From positions 1-64,000 of the forward strand of contig NZ_BCZE01000009.1 of the NCBI RefSeq assembly GCF_001598555.1: a DNA stretch of 64,000 nt, written 5' to 3'. Source of the DNA: Novosphingobium rosa NBRC 15208. Lineage in GTDB: Bacteria > Pseudomonadota > Alphaproteobacteria > Sphingomonadales > Sphingomonadaceae. Both the position numbers and the translations under genes were made by a program. This document shows, piece after piece, positions 25,330 through 36,210 of the stretch; positions within the stretch are counted from its first letter, which is position 1, and every line of letters starts with the position of its first letter. The notes under the pieces were generated by a model that saw nothing but the letters and a program-made list of their open reading frames with translations, was not told the DNA's origin and made no database searches.

Positions 25330-25806
25330 ATGCTCTCGCAAAAAACCCGCTATACGATCCGTGCGCTCCAGCATCTGGCTGATCGCTATCGTCAGGGGCC
25401 GATCCGGCTCGACGATATCGCGCAGACCCAGAACATTCCGCGCAAATTCCTCACCGTCATCCTTTCGGAGATGGTGCGTGAGGGCGTGGTGATCTCGCAT
25501 CGCGGGCGTGAGGGCGGCTATGAGCTGGCGCTGCCTCCCTGCGACGTGCGTTATGGTGACATCATTCGGCTGACGCGCGGCTCGCTGGCGCTGGTGCCCT
25601 GCGCCAGCCGCTATGCCCATGAGCATTGCACAAACTGCCTGCCGGAGGCTGAATGCCGGCTGCGCGGGGTGATGCTGGCCCTGCGCGACGAAATGGCCGC
25701 CATGCTCGACAGATTGACTCTGGCCGACCCCATCGAGGTGGAGGCTCCTTTCGAGCAATCACCTGATTTACCAAGACCTTCTCGCGTCAATAAGGGTCTT
25801 CGCTAG
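25330..25806 (+). CDS. Rrf2-family transcriptional regulator
   Basis: 158 residues from ATG 25330 (MLSQKTRYTIRALQHLADRY), the usual Rrf2 start; the upstream in-frame TTG 25294 adds nothing family-like. A winged helix-turn-helix covers ~1-80 (DDIAQTQNIPRKFLTVILSE, REGGYELA). The linker holds four Cys in VPCASRYAHEHCTNCLPEAEC (as C-x8-C-x2-C-x5-C), reminiscent of the Fe-S ligands of IscR, NsrR and RsrR. An iron-sulphur or redox sensor is therefore plausible; targets are unknown. TTGACA at 25252 upstream is a possible -35 element. Confidence 0.9.
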   Translation: MLSQKTRYTIRALQHLADRYRQGPIRLDDIAQTQNIPRKFLTVILSEMVREGVVISHRGREGGYELALPPCDVRYGDIIRLTRGSLALVPCASRYAHEHCTNCLPEAECRLRGVMLALRDEMAAMLDRLTLADPIEVEAPFEQSPDLPRPSRVNKGLR

Positions 25807-25895
25807 GGTGTGCCGCTAGGATTTTATTAACGATGCTCAAGTGAACATCTGTTAATGTCCAAGCCCTAGAAAAGCTCTCAGCGGGCCGACTGTCG

Positions 25896-25912
25896 AGCCC
25901 CGAATCGGGGCT
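25896..25912 (+). promoter_or_regulatory. Hairpin covering the ribosome-binding region of the next ORF
   Basis: AGCCCCG (25896-25902), loop AAT, CGGGGCT (25906-25912): a perfect 7-bp stem seven bases before ATG 25920. The only purine-rich stretch that could bind 16S rRNA is inside the stem. It could be an RNA switch or the remains of a terminator after the Rrf2 gene; no T-tract follows. Confidence 0.45.
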
Positions 25913-25919
25913 GACGTCC

Positions 25920-26180
25920 ATGGGTTATTCACCGCAATTTTCGTCTTCTGCACCGCTGCTGGATGAACAGGCTGCTGCTGAACTGGCGCGTGAAGTGCTG
26001 GACTCGGCCCGCCGCGCTCCGGCCAATGACGTGCTCGAAGCCATCTGGCTTTCGCCGGAGGATATCAGCGAGCAGCTCTCCGTCGCCGGTTCCGATCGCA
26101 CCATCCATATCGAATATGTGCTGATCGCCGCCGTGTGGCTGGTCGCCGTGGGCGCGGGCCTCTATCGCTTCCTGATGTGA
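25920..26180 (+). CDS. Hypothetical small membrane protein
   Basis: 86 residues. A soluble, acidic N-terminal part (DEQAAAELAREVLDSARRAP) is followed by one C-terminal membrane helix (IEYVLIAAVWLVAVGAGLYR). I recognise no family. Codon use and composition match the neighbours, and it fills a gap between the Rrf2 gene and recN. The start is preceded by a hairpin that would hide the ribosome-binding site, so expression may be regulated or low. Confidence 0.6.
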   Translation: MGYSPQFSSSAPLLDEQAAAELAREVLDSARRAPANDVLEAIWLSPEDISEQLSVAGSDRTIHIEYVLIAAVWLVAVGAGLYRFLM

Positions 26181-26263
26181 TGGTTAATATCACCGCAGCT
26201 TTTACGAAAATCGTAATAGCGGGGTGACGCGCCAGTCTGGCTGCGCTAGAACAGCGCGCGAAC

Positions 26264-27949
26264 ATGCTGACGACCCTATCCATCCGCAACATCGTGCTGA
26301 TCGAGGCGCTTGACCTCGATTTTCATGCTGGCCTGGGCGTGCTGACCGGTGAAACCGGTGCGGGCAAGTCGATCCTGCTCGACGCGCTGGGGCTGGTGCT
26401 GGGCGCGCGCGCCGATCTCGGCCTGATCCGCGCGGGTGAGACCGTCGCCAGCGTTGTCGCCAGCTTTGACGGCGCCCATCTGGCTCAAGGCCTGACCGCC
26501 ACGCTGGGCGAGGCCGGGGTGGAGGTGGAGCCAGGCGAGCCACTGATCCTGCGCCGTCAGTTGAAACAGGATGGCGGATCGCGCGCCTATATCAACGACC
26601 AGCCGGTCAGCGTGGCGCTGCTGCGCGAGATTGCTCCCTTCCTCGTCGAAATCCATGGCCAGCACGATGATCGCGGTCTGGTCAATCCGCGCGGGCACCG
26701 TGCCTTGCTGGACCGCTATGTCGGCCATGGCGCCGGGGTGGATGCGGGCGCGGTGGAAACCGCATGGCGCCGCTGGCGCAAGGCCGAGGATGCGCTGGCC
26801 ACGGCCCGCGCCCGCCTGGCAAAAGCTTCGGAAGATCGCGATCTGCTGCTGGCCCATGTCGCCGAACTGGCGGCGCTGGCCCCGGTGGAGGGTGAGGAGG
26901 ATGACCTCGCCGCCGCTCGCGCCGATATGCAGAAGGGCGAGCGCCTTTCGGGCGATCTGGCGGAACTCTCGCATCTGTTCACCGGCTCGGACAGCGCTTT
27001 GGCGCAATTGCGCGCCGCCTCGCGCCGCCTCGACCGCATTGCTGGCGAGCATGAACTGCTGGGCGAGGCGCTGGAAGCCCTCGACCGCGCCATGATCGAA
27101 GCGGGCGAGGCCGAGGAGCGCATCGAGCGCGCGGTGGAAGCGCTGGCCCACGATCCCATGGCCCTCGACCGCATCGAGACCCGCCTGTTCGACTTGCGCG
27201 CCGCCGCCCGCAAGCACAGCTGCGCGGTGGACGACCTGCCCGGCAAGATGCGCGACATGCGTGAGGAACTCGAGGCCATCGAGGCGGGCGAGGAAGGCCT
27301 CGCCACGCTGGAAAAGGCGGCGCACGAAGGCGGTCTGGAATATCGCGCGCTGGCCGAAGCACTGAGCGTCGCCCGCGTGGAAGCTGCCGCAAAGCTGGAC
27401 GTGGCGGTGAAGGGCGAACTTGCTCCGCTGAAACTGGATGCCGCCCGCTTCCGCACCGCTGTCCTGCGTCTGCCCGAGGAGCGCTGGGGGGCCGGCGGCG
27501 TCGATGCGGTGGAGTTCATGATCGCCACCAACCCCGGTGCTGATTTCGCGCCTCTGGCCAAGATCGCCTCGGGTGGCGAACTGTCGCGCTTTATCCTCGC
27601 GCTGAAAGTTGCGCTGGCCGAAGAGGGCGGCGCGGCCACGGTCATCTTCGATGAAATCGACCGCGGCGTCGGTGGTGCGGTGGCGCAGGCCATTGGCGAG
27701 CGTCTGGCGCGTCTGGCTGGCGGGCAGGGCGGGGGGCAGTTGCTGGCCGTCACGCATAGCCCGCAGGTCGCCGCGCGCGGGGGGCAGCACTACTTTATCG
27801 CCAAATCGAGCGATGGCACGGTGACGCGCACCGGCGTCCAGCAGCTGGACGAAGACGGGCGGCGGCATGAGATCGCGCGCATGTTGTCTGGGGCGGAAAT
27901 TACGCCGGAAGCTCGGGCTCAGGCTGAGAGGTTGCTGGAAGGGGTTTGA
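26264..27949 (+). CDS. recN: DNA repair ATPase RecN
   Basis: 561 residues with the SMC-like layout: Walker A GETGAGKS near residue 29, a central coiled coil (~150-380), and the C-terminal ABC signature ASGGELSRF and Walker B VIFDEIDRGVGG, then AVTHSPQVAARG. RecN bridges broken DNA ends in recombinational repair. No strong Shine-Dalgarno precedes ATG 26264. A full copy of the dispersed intergenic repeat begins seven bases after the stop. Confidence 0.97.
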   Translation: MLTTLSIRNIVLIEALDLDFHAGLGVLTGETGAGKSILLDALGLVLGARADLGLIRAGETVASVVASFDGAHLAQGLTATLGEAGVEVEPGEPLILRRQLKQDGGSRAYINDQPVSVALLREIAPFLVEIHGQHDDRGLVNPRGHRALLDRYVGHGAGVDAGAVETAWRRWRKAEDALATARARLAKASEDRDLLLAHVAELAALAPVEGEEDDLAAARADMQKGERLSGDLAELSHLFTGSDSALAQLRAASRRLDRIAGEHELLGEALEALDRAMIEAGEAEERIERAVEALAHDPMALDRIETRLFDLRAAARKHSCAVDDLPGKMRDMREELEAIEAGEEGLATLEKAAHEGGLEYRALAEALSVARVEAAAKLDVAVKGELAPLKLDAARFRTAVLRLPEERWGAGGVDAVEFMIATNPGADFAPLAKIASGGELSRFILALKVALAEEGGAATVIFDEIDRGVGGAVAQAIGERLARLAGGQGGGQLLAVTHSPQVAARGGQHYFIAKSSDGTVTRTGVQQLDEDGRRHEIARMLSGAEITPEARAQAERLLEGV

Positions 27950-27956
27950 GGGAAAA

Positions 27957-28224
27957 GCGAGGGCCATCCCGCGCGTTCCCTTTATGCCTCCCGGCGATCA
28001 GGCAGTGGCCCCCTGATCGTTGCGCCCGGTCTCTCCACCCGCGCAAGCCAAGGCGTCGCAGGCAATCCTCTTCAAATCCGTGCGCTGTCCTCGAAATTTT
28101 AAAGCCTGCGGTGCTCAGAACCCGTGCCTGCCCGATGGTCAGGGCGCGACGAAGGCATTAAAGGGAGCGCGAGGGCGCCATAGCTTGTCGCTCGCGACAA
28201 GCGCTCGCTAAGAGGCCCTCGCAT
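27957..28224 (+). repeat. Dispersed intergenic repeat, copy A
   Basis: 268 bases bounded by GCGAGGG (27957-27963) and CCCTCGCAT (28216-28224). It shares the blocks CGGCGAT, GCGCCCGGTCTCTCCACC and ATTAAAGGGAGCGCGAGG with copies B and C. Near its right end is a perfect 9-bp hairpin (GCTTGTCGC / GCGACAAGC) also found in copy C. It fills almost the whole gap between recN and the acetyltransferase gene. Confidence 0.8.
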
Positions 28225-28245
28225 ATCTCTTCTTGAAGGCTCTTC

Positions 28246-28923
28246 ATGTCCCCTTTGGATCGCCCTGTCTGGTCTGCTCTTAACGGCCCACAAGCTGCTC
28301 TGGCGCAATGGAATGCCGCGAAAACCGCGCTCAGGATCGACCCCGGCTATGGCCCCTTCGCCGCCGCCGCGCCCGGCGAGGAGCACACGTTGATCGATCT
28401 GCTGCAGCGTGACGAGGATGAAATCTGGCTGGTCGAGCCCGAGGCTTTCGTCCCGCCCCAAGGCTTGCGCGTGGTGAAGCAGGGCGTGTTGACGCAGATG
28501 GTGGCGCAGGGCGCTCCTCCGGCTTTCGATCCGGAGGGCATCGAAGCTTTGGGCGAAAGCGACGTGGCAGACATGACCTCTCTCGCGCTGGCCAACCAGC
28601 CCGGGCCTTGGGGCGCGAAAACCCATCTCTACGGAGCCTTTTACGGCATCCGGCAGAACAACCGCGTCATGGCCATGGCCGGAGAGCGCATGCGCCCCGT
28701 GGAGGGACTCGCGGAGGTCAGCGGGGTGTGCACCGATCCGGCGTTCCGCGGGCGTGGCTATGCGGCAAAGCTGATCGGCAAGGTGATGGCGGGGTTCGCG
28801 GCACGCGGCGATGCGGCTTTTCTGCACAGCTGGGCGGATAATGCCGGAGCAATCGCGCTTTATGAACAGTTGGGTTTCCATCAGCGCTCAAGGCTGGTGG
28901 CGATGGCGCTGCGGCGCGGCTAA
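28246..28923 (+). CDS. GNAT-family N-acetyltransferase
   Basis: 225 residues. The C-terminal half carries the acetyl-CoA-binding core: VSGVCTDPAFRGRGYAAKL (motif A, with R/GxGxA-like residues) and ALYEQLGFHQRSRL (motif B). This is the FR47-like subgroup. The substrate cannot be read from sequence. ligA begins nine bases after its stop, with AGGGA between them, so the two are probably cotranscribed. Confidence 0.88.
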   Translation: MSPLDRPVWSALNGPQAALAQWNAAKTALRIDPGYGPFAAAAPGEEHTLIDLLQRDEDEIWLVEPEAFVPPQGLRVVKQGVLTQMVAQGAPPAFDPEGIEALGESDVADMTSLALANQPGPWGAKTHLYGAFYGIRQNNRVMAMAGERMRPVEGLAEVSGVCTDPAFRGRGYAAKLIGKVMAGFAARGDAAFLHSWADNAGAIALYEQLGFHQRSRLVAMALRRG

Positions 28924-31101
<2,178 letters not shown>

Positions 31102-31207
31102 TTCTTCATAACCCTATACGGCAATTCCCTCTTGGGGCCCGGGCGCGATTGGATTAGCCATAGCGCCGCGACGCTCTCGCTTTGACGGCGTCCCAAGGGA
31201 GAGTGCG

Positions 31208-31972
31208 ATGATAAGCAAGTCTGTAGGACGCGGCGCGGCTTTGGCCATGGCGCTGAGCTTTGGCATGCTGGGCGCGGGGCTGGCTACCGCCAAGCCGACC
31301 CATGCGGTAGGCGCATCGCCCGCCATCGCCGCCGCTCTGGCCGACAAGGCGCGCCCCGAAACGGACACCTCGCGCGATGAGGCACGCAAGCCCGGCGCCC
31401 TGCTGGCCTTCGCCCGCGTTCACCCCGGCGAGAAGGTGGGTGAACTGCTGCCCGGCGGCGGCTATTTCACGCGGCTGATTTCCAGGATCGTGGGTGAAAA
31501 GGGCGCGGTCTATTCGTGGATCCCCGGGGAAGGCCCCACCCGAGGCACCGCTAACTTCAAGGTCGTGCCCGATGTGAACTACACCAATGTCTCGCTGGTG
31601 CGCGGCCCGGCCTTCTCGGCGCCCGAGAAGCTGGATCTGGTGTGGACCAGCCAGAATTACCACGACCTCCACCACCACGGCGGGAATGCCGAAGCCACCA
31701 ATGCGGCCGCCTTCGAGGCTCTGAAGCCCGGCGGCTACTATTTCGTGACGGACCACGCGGGGGCTGCTGGCACGGGTGACAGCCAGACCGACGCCCTGCA
31801 CCGCATCGATCCCGCGCTGGTGAAGAGCGAAGTCGCCAAGGCCGGGTTCAAGCTGGTGGGTGAAAGCAAAGCGCTGGCCAATGCCGCCGACGATCACACC
31901 GTCAGCGTGTTCAAGATCCACGACAAGACGGATCAGTTCGTGTTTCTGTTCCAGAAGCCCAAGGGGAAGTAA
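31208..31972 (+). CDS. Exported class I SAM-methyltransferase-like protein
   Basis: 254 residues, with AAGGGAGAG well placed before ATG 31208. A clear signal peptide covers ~1-29 (ALAMALSFGMLGAGLATAKP). The mature protein has the Rossmann methyltransferase motif VGELLPGGGYFTRLIS and a YYFVTDHAG strand later. Related exported proteins are annotated as methyltransferases, but SAM supply in the periplasm is unclear and no activity can be inferred with confidence. It is followed by copy B of the dispersed repeat. Confidence 0.85.
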   Translation: MISKSVGRGAALAMALSFGMLGAGLATAKPTHAVGASPAIAAALADKARPETDTSRDEARKPGALLAFARVHPGEKVGELLPGGGYFTRLISRIVGEKGAVYSWIPGEGPTRGTANFKVVPDVNYTNVSLVRGPAFSAPEKLDLVWTSQNYHDLHHHGGNAEATNAAAFEALKPGGYYFVTDHAGAAGTGDSQTDALHRIDPALVKSEVAKAGFKLVGESKALANAADDHTVSVFKIHDKTDQFVFLFQKPKGK

Positions 31973-31985
31973 GGCAGAAGGATAA

Positions 31986-32165
31986 GCGCGAGGGTGTAAC
32001 ACCCTCGCGCTCCCATGACGTCTTCCGGCGATAGGATCGTGGCACGCGATCCGAGCGCCCAGCCTCTCCACCTGCGGGTGCTATGGCGCCAAGAACCCGC
32101 ACCTGCTGGACAGGTTGTGCGCAAGGTAGACATTAAAGGGAGCGCGAGGGCGATGGCCCTCGCAT
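31986..32165 (+). repeat. Dispersed intergenic repeat, copy B
   Basis: About 180 bases, same orientation as copy A. The left end is a hairpin (GCGAGGGTG / CACCCTCGC) leading into GCTCCCATGACGTCTTCCGG. The centre has GCGCCCAGCCTCTCCACCTG, also in copy C. The right end reads CATTAAAGGGAGCGCGAGGG then CCCTCGCAT (32157-32165). It lies between the methyltransferase-like gene and prmA, which are convergent. Confidence 0.8.
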
Positions 32166-32186
32166 TTCTCTTTATTCTTTAATCCC

Positions 32187-33236
32187 TTACTTCCAACTCT
32201 TCGCCCAATCCGGCAACTGTCCGGGCCTGCTTGCCCGCACGCGGACATCGGCCCGCTTGCGCAGCCACAGTACGGACCAGTCCCCATGCACGGCCCGGCG
32301 CGCGATCCTCAGTCCGGCGCGACGGCAGGCGGCGCGCACTTGATCCTCTTGCGTGGAGAGCAGCCCGGCCAGCAGCAGCGACCCGCCCGGCACCAGCGCC
32401 TTGGCGAAATCGGGCGCGAGTTCGATCAAAGGCCCGGCGAGGATGTTGGCGATCAGCAGATCATAGGGCCCGCGCGATTGCAGCACGGGGTCGTCCATGC
32501 CGTCGGCGATCAGCATGGTGAGCTGGCCGGGGCTGGCACCGGGGGCAATGCCGTTGATCTCGATGTTATGCTCCACCACGCCGAGGCAGGCGGCATCGAT
32601 GTCCGAGGCGGTGGCCAGCGCGCGGGGCCACAGGTGCAGGCCCGCAAAGGCGAGAAGGCCGGTGCCGGTGCCTATATCGGCGATGTTGCGCGCCACCATA
32701 CCCTCGGCCTTCATCAGGCTGAGCATGGTCAGGCATCCGGCGGTGGTGGCGTGATGGCCGGTGCCGAAGGCGCGACTGGCGGGGATGGTGAAGGCGCGGA
32801 TGCCTTTGGGAGCCTCCACGGGGAAGTCAGGCGTGTGAACGATAAAACGCCCGGCGTGGATGGGTTCGAGGCCGGATTGCGAAAGGGTGATCCAGTCCTG
32901 GTCGGCCAGGCATTCCTCGATCATTTTGGGGGCCTTGCCCCCCCCTTTGTTTCCGGCGCCGTTTTCCCCGGCGAACAGCGCCTTGATCGCGCTGCGGTCC
33001 TGCGCGGTGGGCTTGCGGGGCAGGAAAACGTCCATGCGCCAGTCTTCGGGCTTGTCATCGGCGATTTCGCAGCCGGAAAGGATGACCTCATCATCCCAGT
33101 CCCAGGCGTCTTCATGGGCGATCAGTGCTGCCTCGATCTGCCAGCGCGGGCCGAAGAGGGTGATCTGCCAGCTTTGCTCCTGCGCTTCATTGGCGGGAGG
33201 TGTGACGGGGTTCTGGGATGCGGGTTTACGGGCCAT
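32187..33236 (-). CDS. prmA: Ribosomal protein L11 methyltransferase
   Basis: 349 residues from ATG 33236. Motifs: RAFGTGHHATTAGCL, IADIGTGTGLLAFAG and the NPxF-like ANILAGPLIELAP. It trimethylates L11 lysines in the cytoplasm. The in-frame extension up to 33368 lacks family similarity. It is divergent from the sdh operon. Confidence 0.94.
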   Translation of the reverse strand: MARKPASQNPVTPPANEAQEQSWQITLFGPRWQIEAALIAHEDAWDWDDEVILSGCEIADDKPEDWRMDVFLPRKPTAQDRSAIKALFAGENGAGNKGGGKAPKMIEECLADQDWITLSQSGLEPIHAGRFIVHTPDFPVEAPKGIRAFTIPASRAFGTGHHATTAGCLTMLSLMKAEGMVARNIADIGTGTGLLAFAGLHLWPRALATASDIDAACLGVVEHNIEINGIAPGASPGQLTMLIADGMDDPVLQSRGPYDLLIANILAGPLIELAPDFAKALVPGGSLLLAGLLSTQEDQVRAACRRAGLRIARRAVHGDWSVLWLRKRADVRVRASRPGQLPDWAKSWK

Positions 33237-33363
33237 GCGCGCGGCATAGCGCCAGTGCCCGGCCGCGCCAAGGGGCAGTCGGCTTACCGGCTGATATGCG
33301 TCGGGAGTGCATGCGTATGGCAAGAAGCTGAACGGCAGATGGTCGTAAGGCCTTTCTGACGCT

Positions 33364-33391
33364 TGCATGGTGTCACGTTTTGGCTATGGGA
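33364..33391 (+). promoter_or_regulatory. Candidate promoter of the sdh operon
   Basis: TTGCAT (33364-33369), 16 bases, TATGGG (33386-33391). A perfect 6-bp hairpin (GCGGGA / TCCCGC, 33401-33416) lies in the leader, and AAAGGA precedes the sdhC start. The assignment rests on weak consensus only. Confidence 0.3.
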
Positions 33392-33458
33392 AGCATTCGC
33401 GCGGGATATGTCCCGCAATGCAGCAACGTGAATGCAGCAAACACAAAGGATTCCACCG

Positions 33459-33860
33459 ATGGCCCAAGGCGCCACTGGCAAAAAGGCACGGCCGCTTTCC
33501 CCGCACCTTTCGATCTGGCGCTGGGGCCCGGCAATGTTCACCTCGATCATGCACCGTGTGTCGGGCAATGGTCTGGCCGTGGTCGGGCTGGGCGCCCTGC
33601 TGTGCTGGCTGGGCACGCTGGCCGCCGGTCCTGAAGCCTATGCCAAATATGCTGCCTTCGCGGTGAGCCCGCTGGGCCGCATCGTCTTCGTGGGCATCAG
33701 CTGGGCCTATTTCAACCATCTGTGCTCGGGCCTGCGCCATCTGCTGATGGACATCGGCGGCGGCTTCGAGGTGAAGACGAACAACATGTGGTCGATCCTG
33801 ACGCATGTGTTCGGCGTGCTGCTCACCGTGGCCTTCTGGGCCATCCTGCTGCTGCGCTGA
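33459..33860 (+). CDS. sdhC: Succinate dehydrogenase cytochrome b556 subunit
   Basis: 133 residues with three membrane helices. The family motifs RPLSPHLSIWRWGPAMFTSI, HRVSGNGL and HLCSGLRHLLMD contain the haem-ligand and quinone-site residues. It anchors complex II in the inner membrane. The start ATG 33459 follows AAAGGA. First gene of sdhC-sdhD-sdhA. Confidence 0.96.
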   Translation: MAQGATGKKARPLSPHLSIWRWGPAMFTSIMHRVSGNGLAVVGLGALLCWLGTLAAGPEAYAKYAAFAVSPLGRIVFVGISWAYFNHLCSGLRHLLMDIGGGFEVKTNNMWSILTHVFGVLLTVAFWAILLLR

Positions 33861-33872
33861 GGGAGAGAAACG

Positions 33873-34256
33873 ATGGGTAACGGAACCTCGATCGGCCGCG
33901 TTCGCGGGCTGGGCTCGGCGCATTCGGGCGCGCATCACTGGATCGTGCAGCGCGTCTCGGCCATCGGCAATCTGGTGCTGACGGCATGGTTCGCCGTCTC
34001 GCTGCTGCTGATGCCCAATTTCAACTACATCACCGTGCATGACTGGATCGTCAGCCCGGTGTCGGCGGTGGCGCTGTCGCTGCTGATTATTTCCGTGTTC
34101 TGGCATGTGCGCCTGGGCATGCAGGTCCTGATCGAGGATTATCTGCATGAAGCCGGCACGAAGTTCGTCGCGCTGGCCGCGCTGAACCTCGTGGTCTTCG
34201 GCGCCGCCTTCTACGGCGTGTTCACCATCGCCCGCCTCGCTCTGGGAGCTGCTTGA
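33873..34256 (+). CDS. sdhD: Succinate dehydrogenase hydrophobic membrane anchor
   Basis: 127 residues, three membrane helices. Typical segments: [20 protein letters not shown] and [18 protein letters not shown], with the haem-side His. GAGGGAGAG precedes the start 12 bases after sdhC. With SdhC it forms the quinone-reducing membrane part of complex II. Confidence 0.95.
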   Translation: MGNGTSIGRVRGLGSAHSGAHHWIVQRVSAIGNLVLTAWFAVSLLLMPNFNYITVHDWIVSPVSAVALSLLIISVFWHVRLGMQVLIEDYLHEAGTKFVALAALNLVVFGAAFYGVFTIARLALGAA

Positions 34257-34257
34257 G

Positions 34258-36066
34258 ATGTCCGCCCCTTCCTACAAGATCATCGACCATATCTATGACA
34301 CCGTGGTGGTTGGCGCGGGCGGTTCGGGCCTGCGTGCCACGATGGGTGCTGCCGAAGCCGGTCTGAAGACCGCCTGCATCACCAAGGTGTTCCCCACCCG
34401 CAGCCACACCGTGGCGGCGCAGGGCGGCATCGCGGCCTCGCTGCAGAACAACACGCCCGACCACTGGACCTGGCACATGTACGACACCGTCAAGGGGTCG
34501 GACTGGCTGGGCGACCAGGACGCCATCGAATATATGGTGCGCGAGGCCCCTGCCGCCGTGTACGAGCTGGAGCACGCCGGCGTGCCCTTCAGCCGCAACG
34601 CCGACGGCACGATCTACCAGCGCCCCTTCGGCGGCCACATGCAGAACATGGGCGAAGGCCCGCCGGTGCAGCGCACCTGCGCCGCGGCTGACCGTACCGG
34701 CCACGCCATGCTTCACGCGCTGTATCAGCAGTCGCTCAAGTATGACGCCGACTTCTTCATCGAATATTTTGCCATCGACCTCATCATGGACAATGGCAAA
34801 TGCGTCGGCGTGATCGCGCTGTGCATGGATGACGGCACGATCCACCGCTTCCGCTCGCAGGCCGTGGTGCTGGCGACCGGCGGCTATGGCCGTTCCTATT
34901 ACACCGCCACCTCGGCCCATACCTGCACCGGCGACGGCGGCGGCATGGTGCTGCGCGCCGGCCTGCCCCTGCAGGACATGGAATTCGTGCAGTTCCACCC
35001 CACCGGCATTTACGGCGCGGGCGTGCTGATCACCGAGGGCGCGCGCGGCGAGGGCGGTTACCTCACCAACTCCGAGGGTGAGCGTTTCATGGAACGCTAT
35101 GCTCCCTCGGCCAAGGATCTGGCCTCGCGTGACGTGGTTTCCCGTTCGATGGCGCTGGAAATCCGCGAAGGTCGCGGCGTGGGGCCGCACAAGGATCACA
35201 TCTACCTGCACCTCGATCACATCGATCCCAAGGTGCTGGGTGAGCGTCTGCCGGGCATCACCGAGAGCGGCAAGATCTTCGCCGGTGTCGATCTGACCCG
35301 TCAGCCGCTGCCTGTGGTGCCCACCGTGCACTACAACATGGGCGGCATCCCCTGTAACTATCACGGCGAAGTCGTGACCATCGGCCCGGACGGCAATCCG
35401 GACCATGTGGTCCCCGGCCTGTTCGCCGTGGGTGAGGCGGCCTGCGTTTCGGTGCATGGCGCCAACCGTCTGGGGTCCAACTCGCTGATCGATCTCGTGG
35501 TCTTCGGTCGCGCCACCGGCCACCGCCTGAAGGAGCTGATCAAGCCGGGCAGCGCCCAGCCTGAACTGCCCAAGGATTCGGCCGATCTGGCGCTGGGCCG
35601 TCTGGATCACTTCCGCAACGCCAATGGCGGCAGCTCGACGGCGGAAATCCGCACCGAGATGCAGCGCGCCATGTCGCAGCACGCCGCCGTGTTCCGCACC
35701 GACGAGCTGATGGCCGAAGGCAAGACCAAGCTGGCCGACACTTATGCCCGCATGACGGACATCAAGGTGACCGACCGCTCGCTGATCTGGAACAGCGATC
35801 TGGTCGAGACGCTGGAGCTGGACAACCTCATCAGCCAGGCTTCGGTCACGCTGCATGGTGCCCATGCCCGCAAGGAAAGCCGCGGCGCCCACGCGCATGA
35901 GGACTTCCCCGATCGCAAAGATGCCGAGTGGATGAAGCACACCGTCGCCTGGTTCGATGGCTGGGGCGGCAAGGGCGGCGGCGTGAAGCTGGATTACCGC
36001 CCGGTTCACGAATACACGCTGACCGACGACGTCAGCTACATCAAGCCCAAGAAGCGCGTTTACTGA
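34258..36066 (+). CDS. sdhA: Succinate dehydrogenase flavoprotein subunit
   Basis: 602 residues. FAD-binding start [20 protein letters not shown], covalent flavin His in [12 protein letters not shown], and catalytic-region motifs such as [10 protein letters not shown] and [20 protein letters not shown]. It oxidises succinate to fumarate in complex II. It starts one base after the sdhD stop. A terminator follows at once and the iron-sulphur subunit gene is not adjacent. Confidence 0.98.
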   Translation: MSAPSYKIIDHIYDTVVVGAGGSGLRATMGAAEAGLKTACITKVFPTRSHTVAAQGGIAASLQNNTPDHWTWHMYDTVKGSDWLGDQDAIEYMVREAPAAVYELEHAGVPFSRNADGTIYQRPFGGHMQNMGEGPPVQRTCAAADRTGHAMLHALYQQSLKYDADFFIEYFAIDLIMDNGKCVGVIALCMDDGTIHRFRSQAVVLATGGYGRSYYTATSAHTCTGDGGGMVLRAGLPLQDMEFVQFHPTGIYGAGVLITEGARGEGGYLTNSEGERFMERYAPSAKDLASRDVVSRSMALEIREGRGVGPHKDHIYLHLDHIDPKVLGERLPGITESGKIFAGVDLTRQPLPVVPTVHYNMGGIPCNYHGEVVTIGPDGNPDHVVPGLFAVGEAACVSVHGANRLGSNSLIDLVVFGRATGHRLKELIKPGSAQPELPKDSADLALGRLDHFRNANGGSSTAEIRTEMQRAMSQHAAVFRTDELMAEGKTKLADTYARMTDIKVTDRSLIWNSDLVETLELDNLISQASVTLHGAHARKESRGAHAHEDFPDRKDAEWMKHTVAWFDGWGGKGGGVKLDYRPVHEYTLTDDVSYIKPKKRVY

Positions 36067-36090
36067 TCGCTTCCTGCGCGGTTTGAACAG

Positions 36091-36125
36091 AAGGGGCTGG
36101 AAGGCGCAGGCTTTCCGGCCCTTTT
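36091..36125 (+). terminator. Terminator after sdhA
   Basis: A stem of up to 12 bp (AAGGGGCTGGAA with TTCCGGCCCTTT, two G-U pairs) around a short loop, running into TTTTT. It closes the sdhCDA transcript 25 bases past the stop. Confidence 0.85.
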
Positions 36126-36210
36126 TGTTGCGCGCCTGTTGCCGGATGACGATGCTGTGTGTCCTTCGCTCGTGCAGCAGGAAGCATCTTGCCGGGCGGC
36201 CCAGTTTGTG

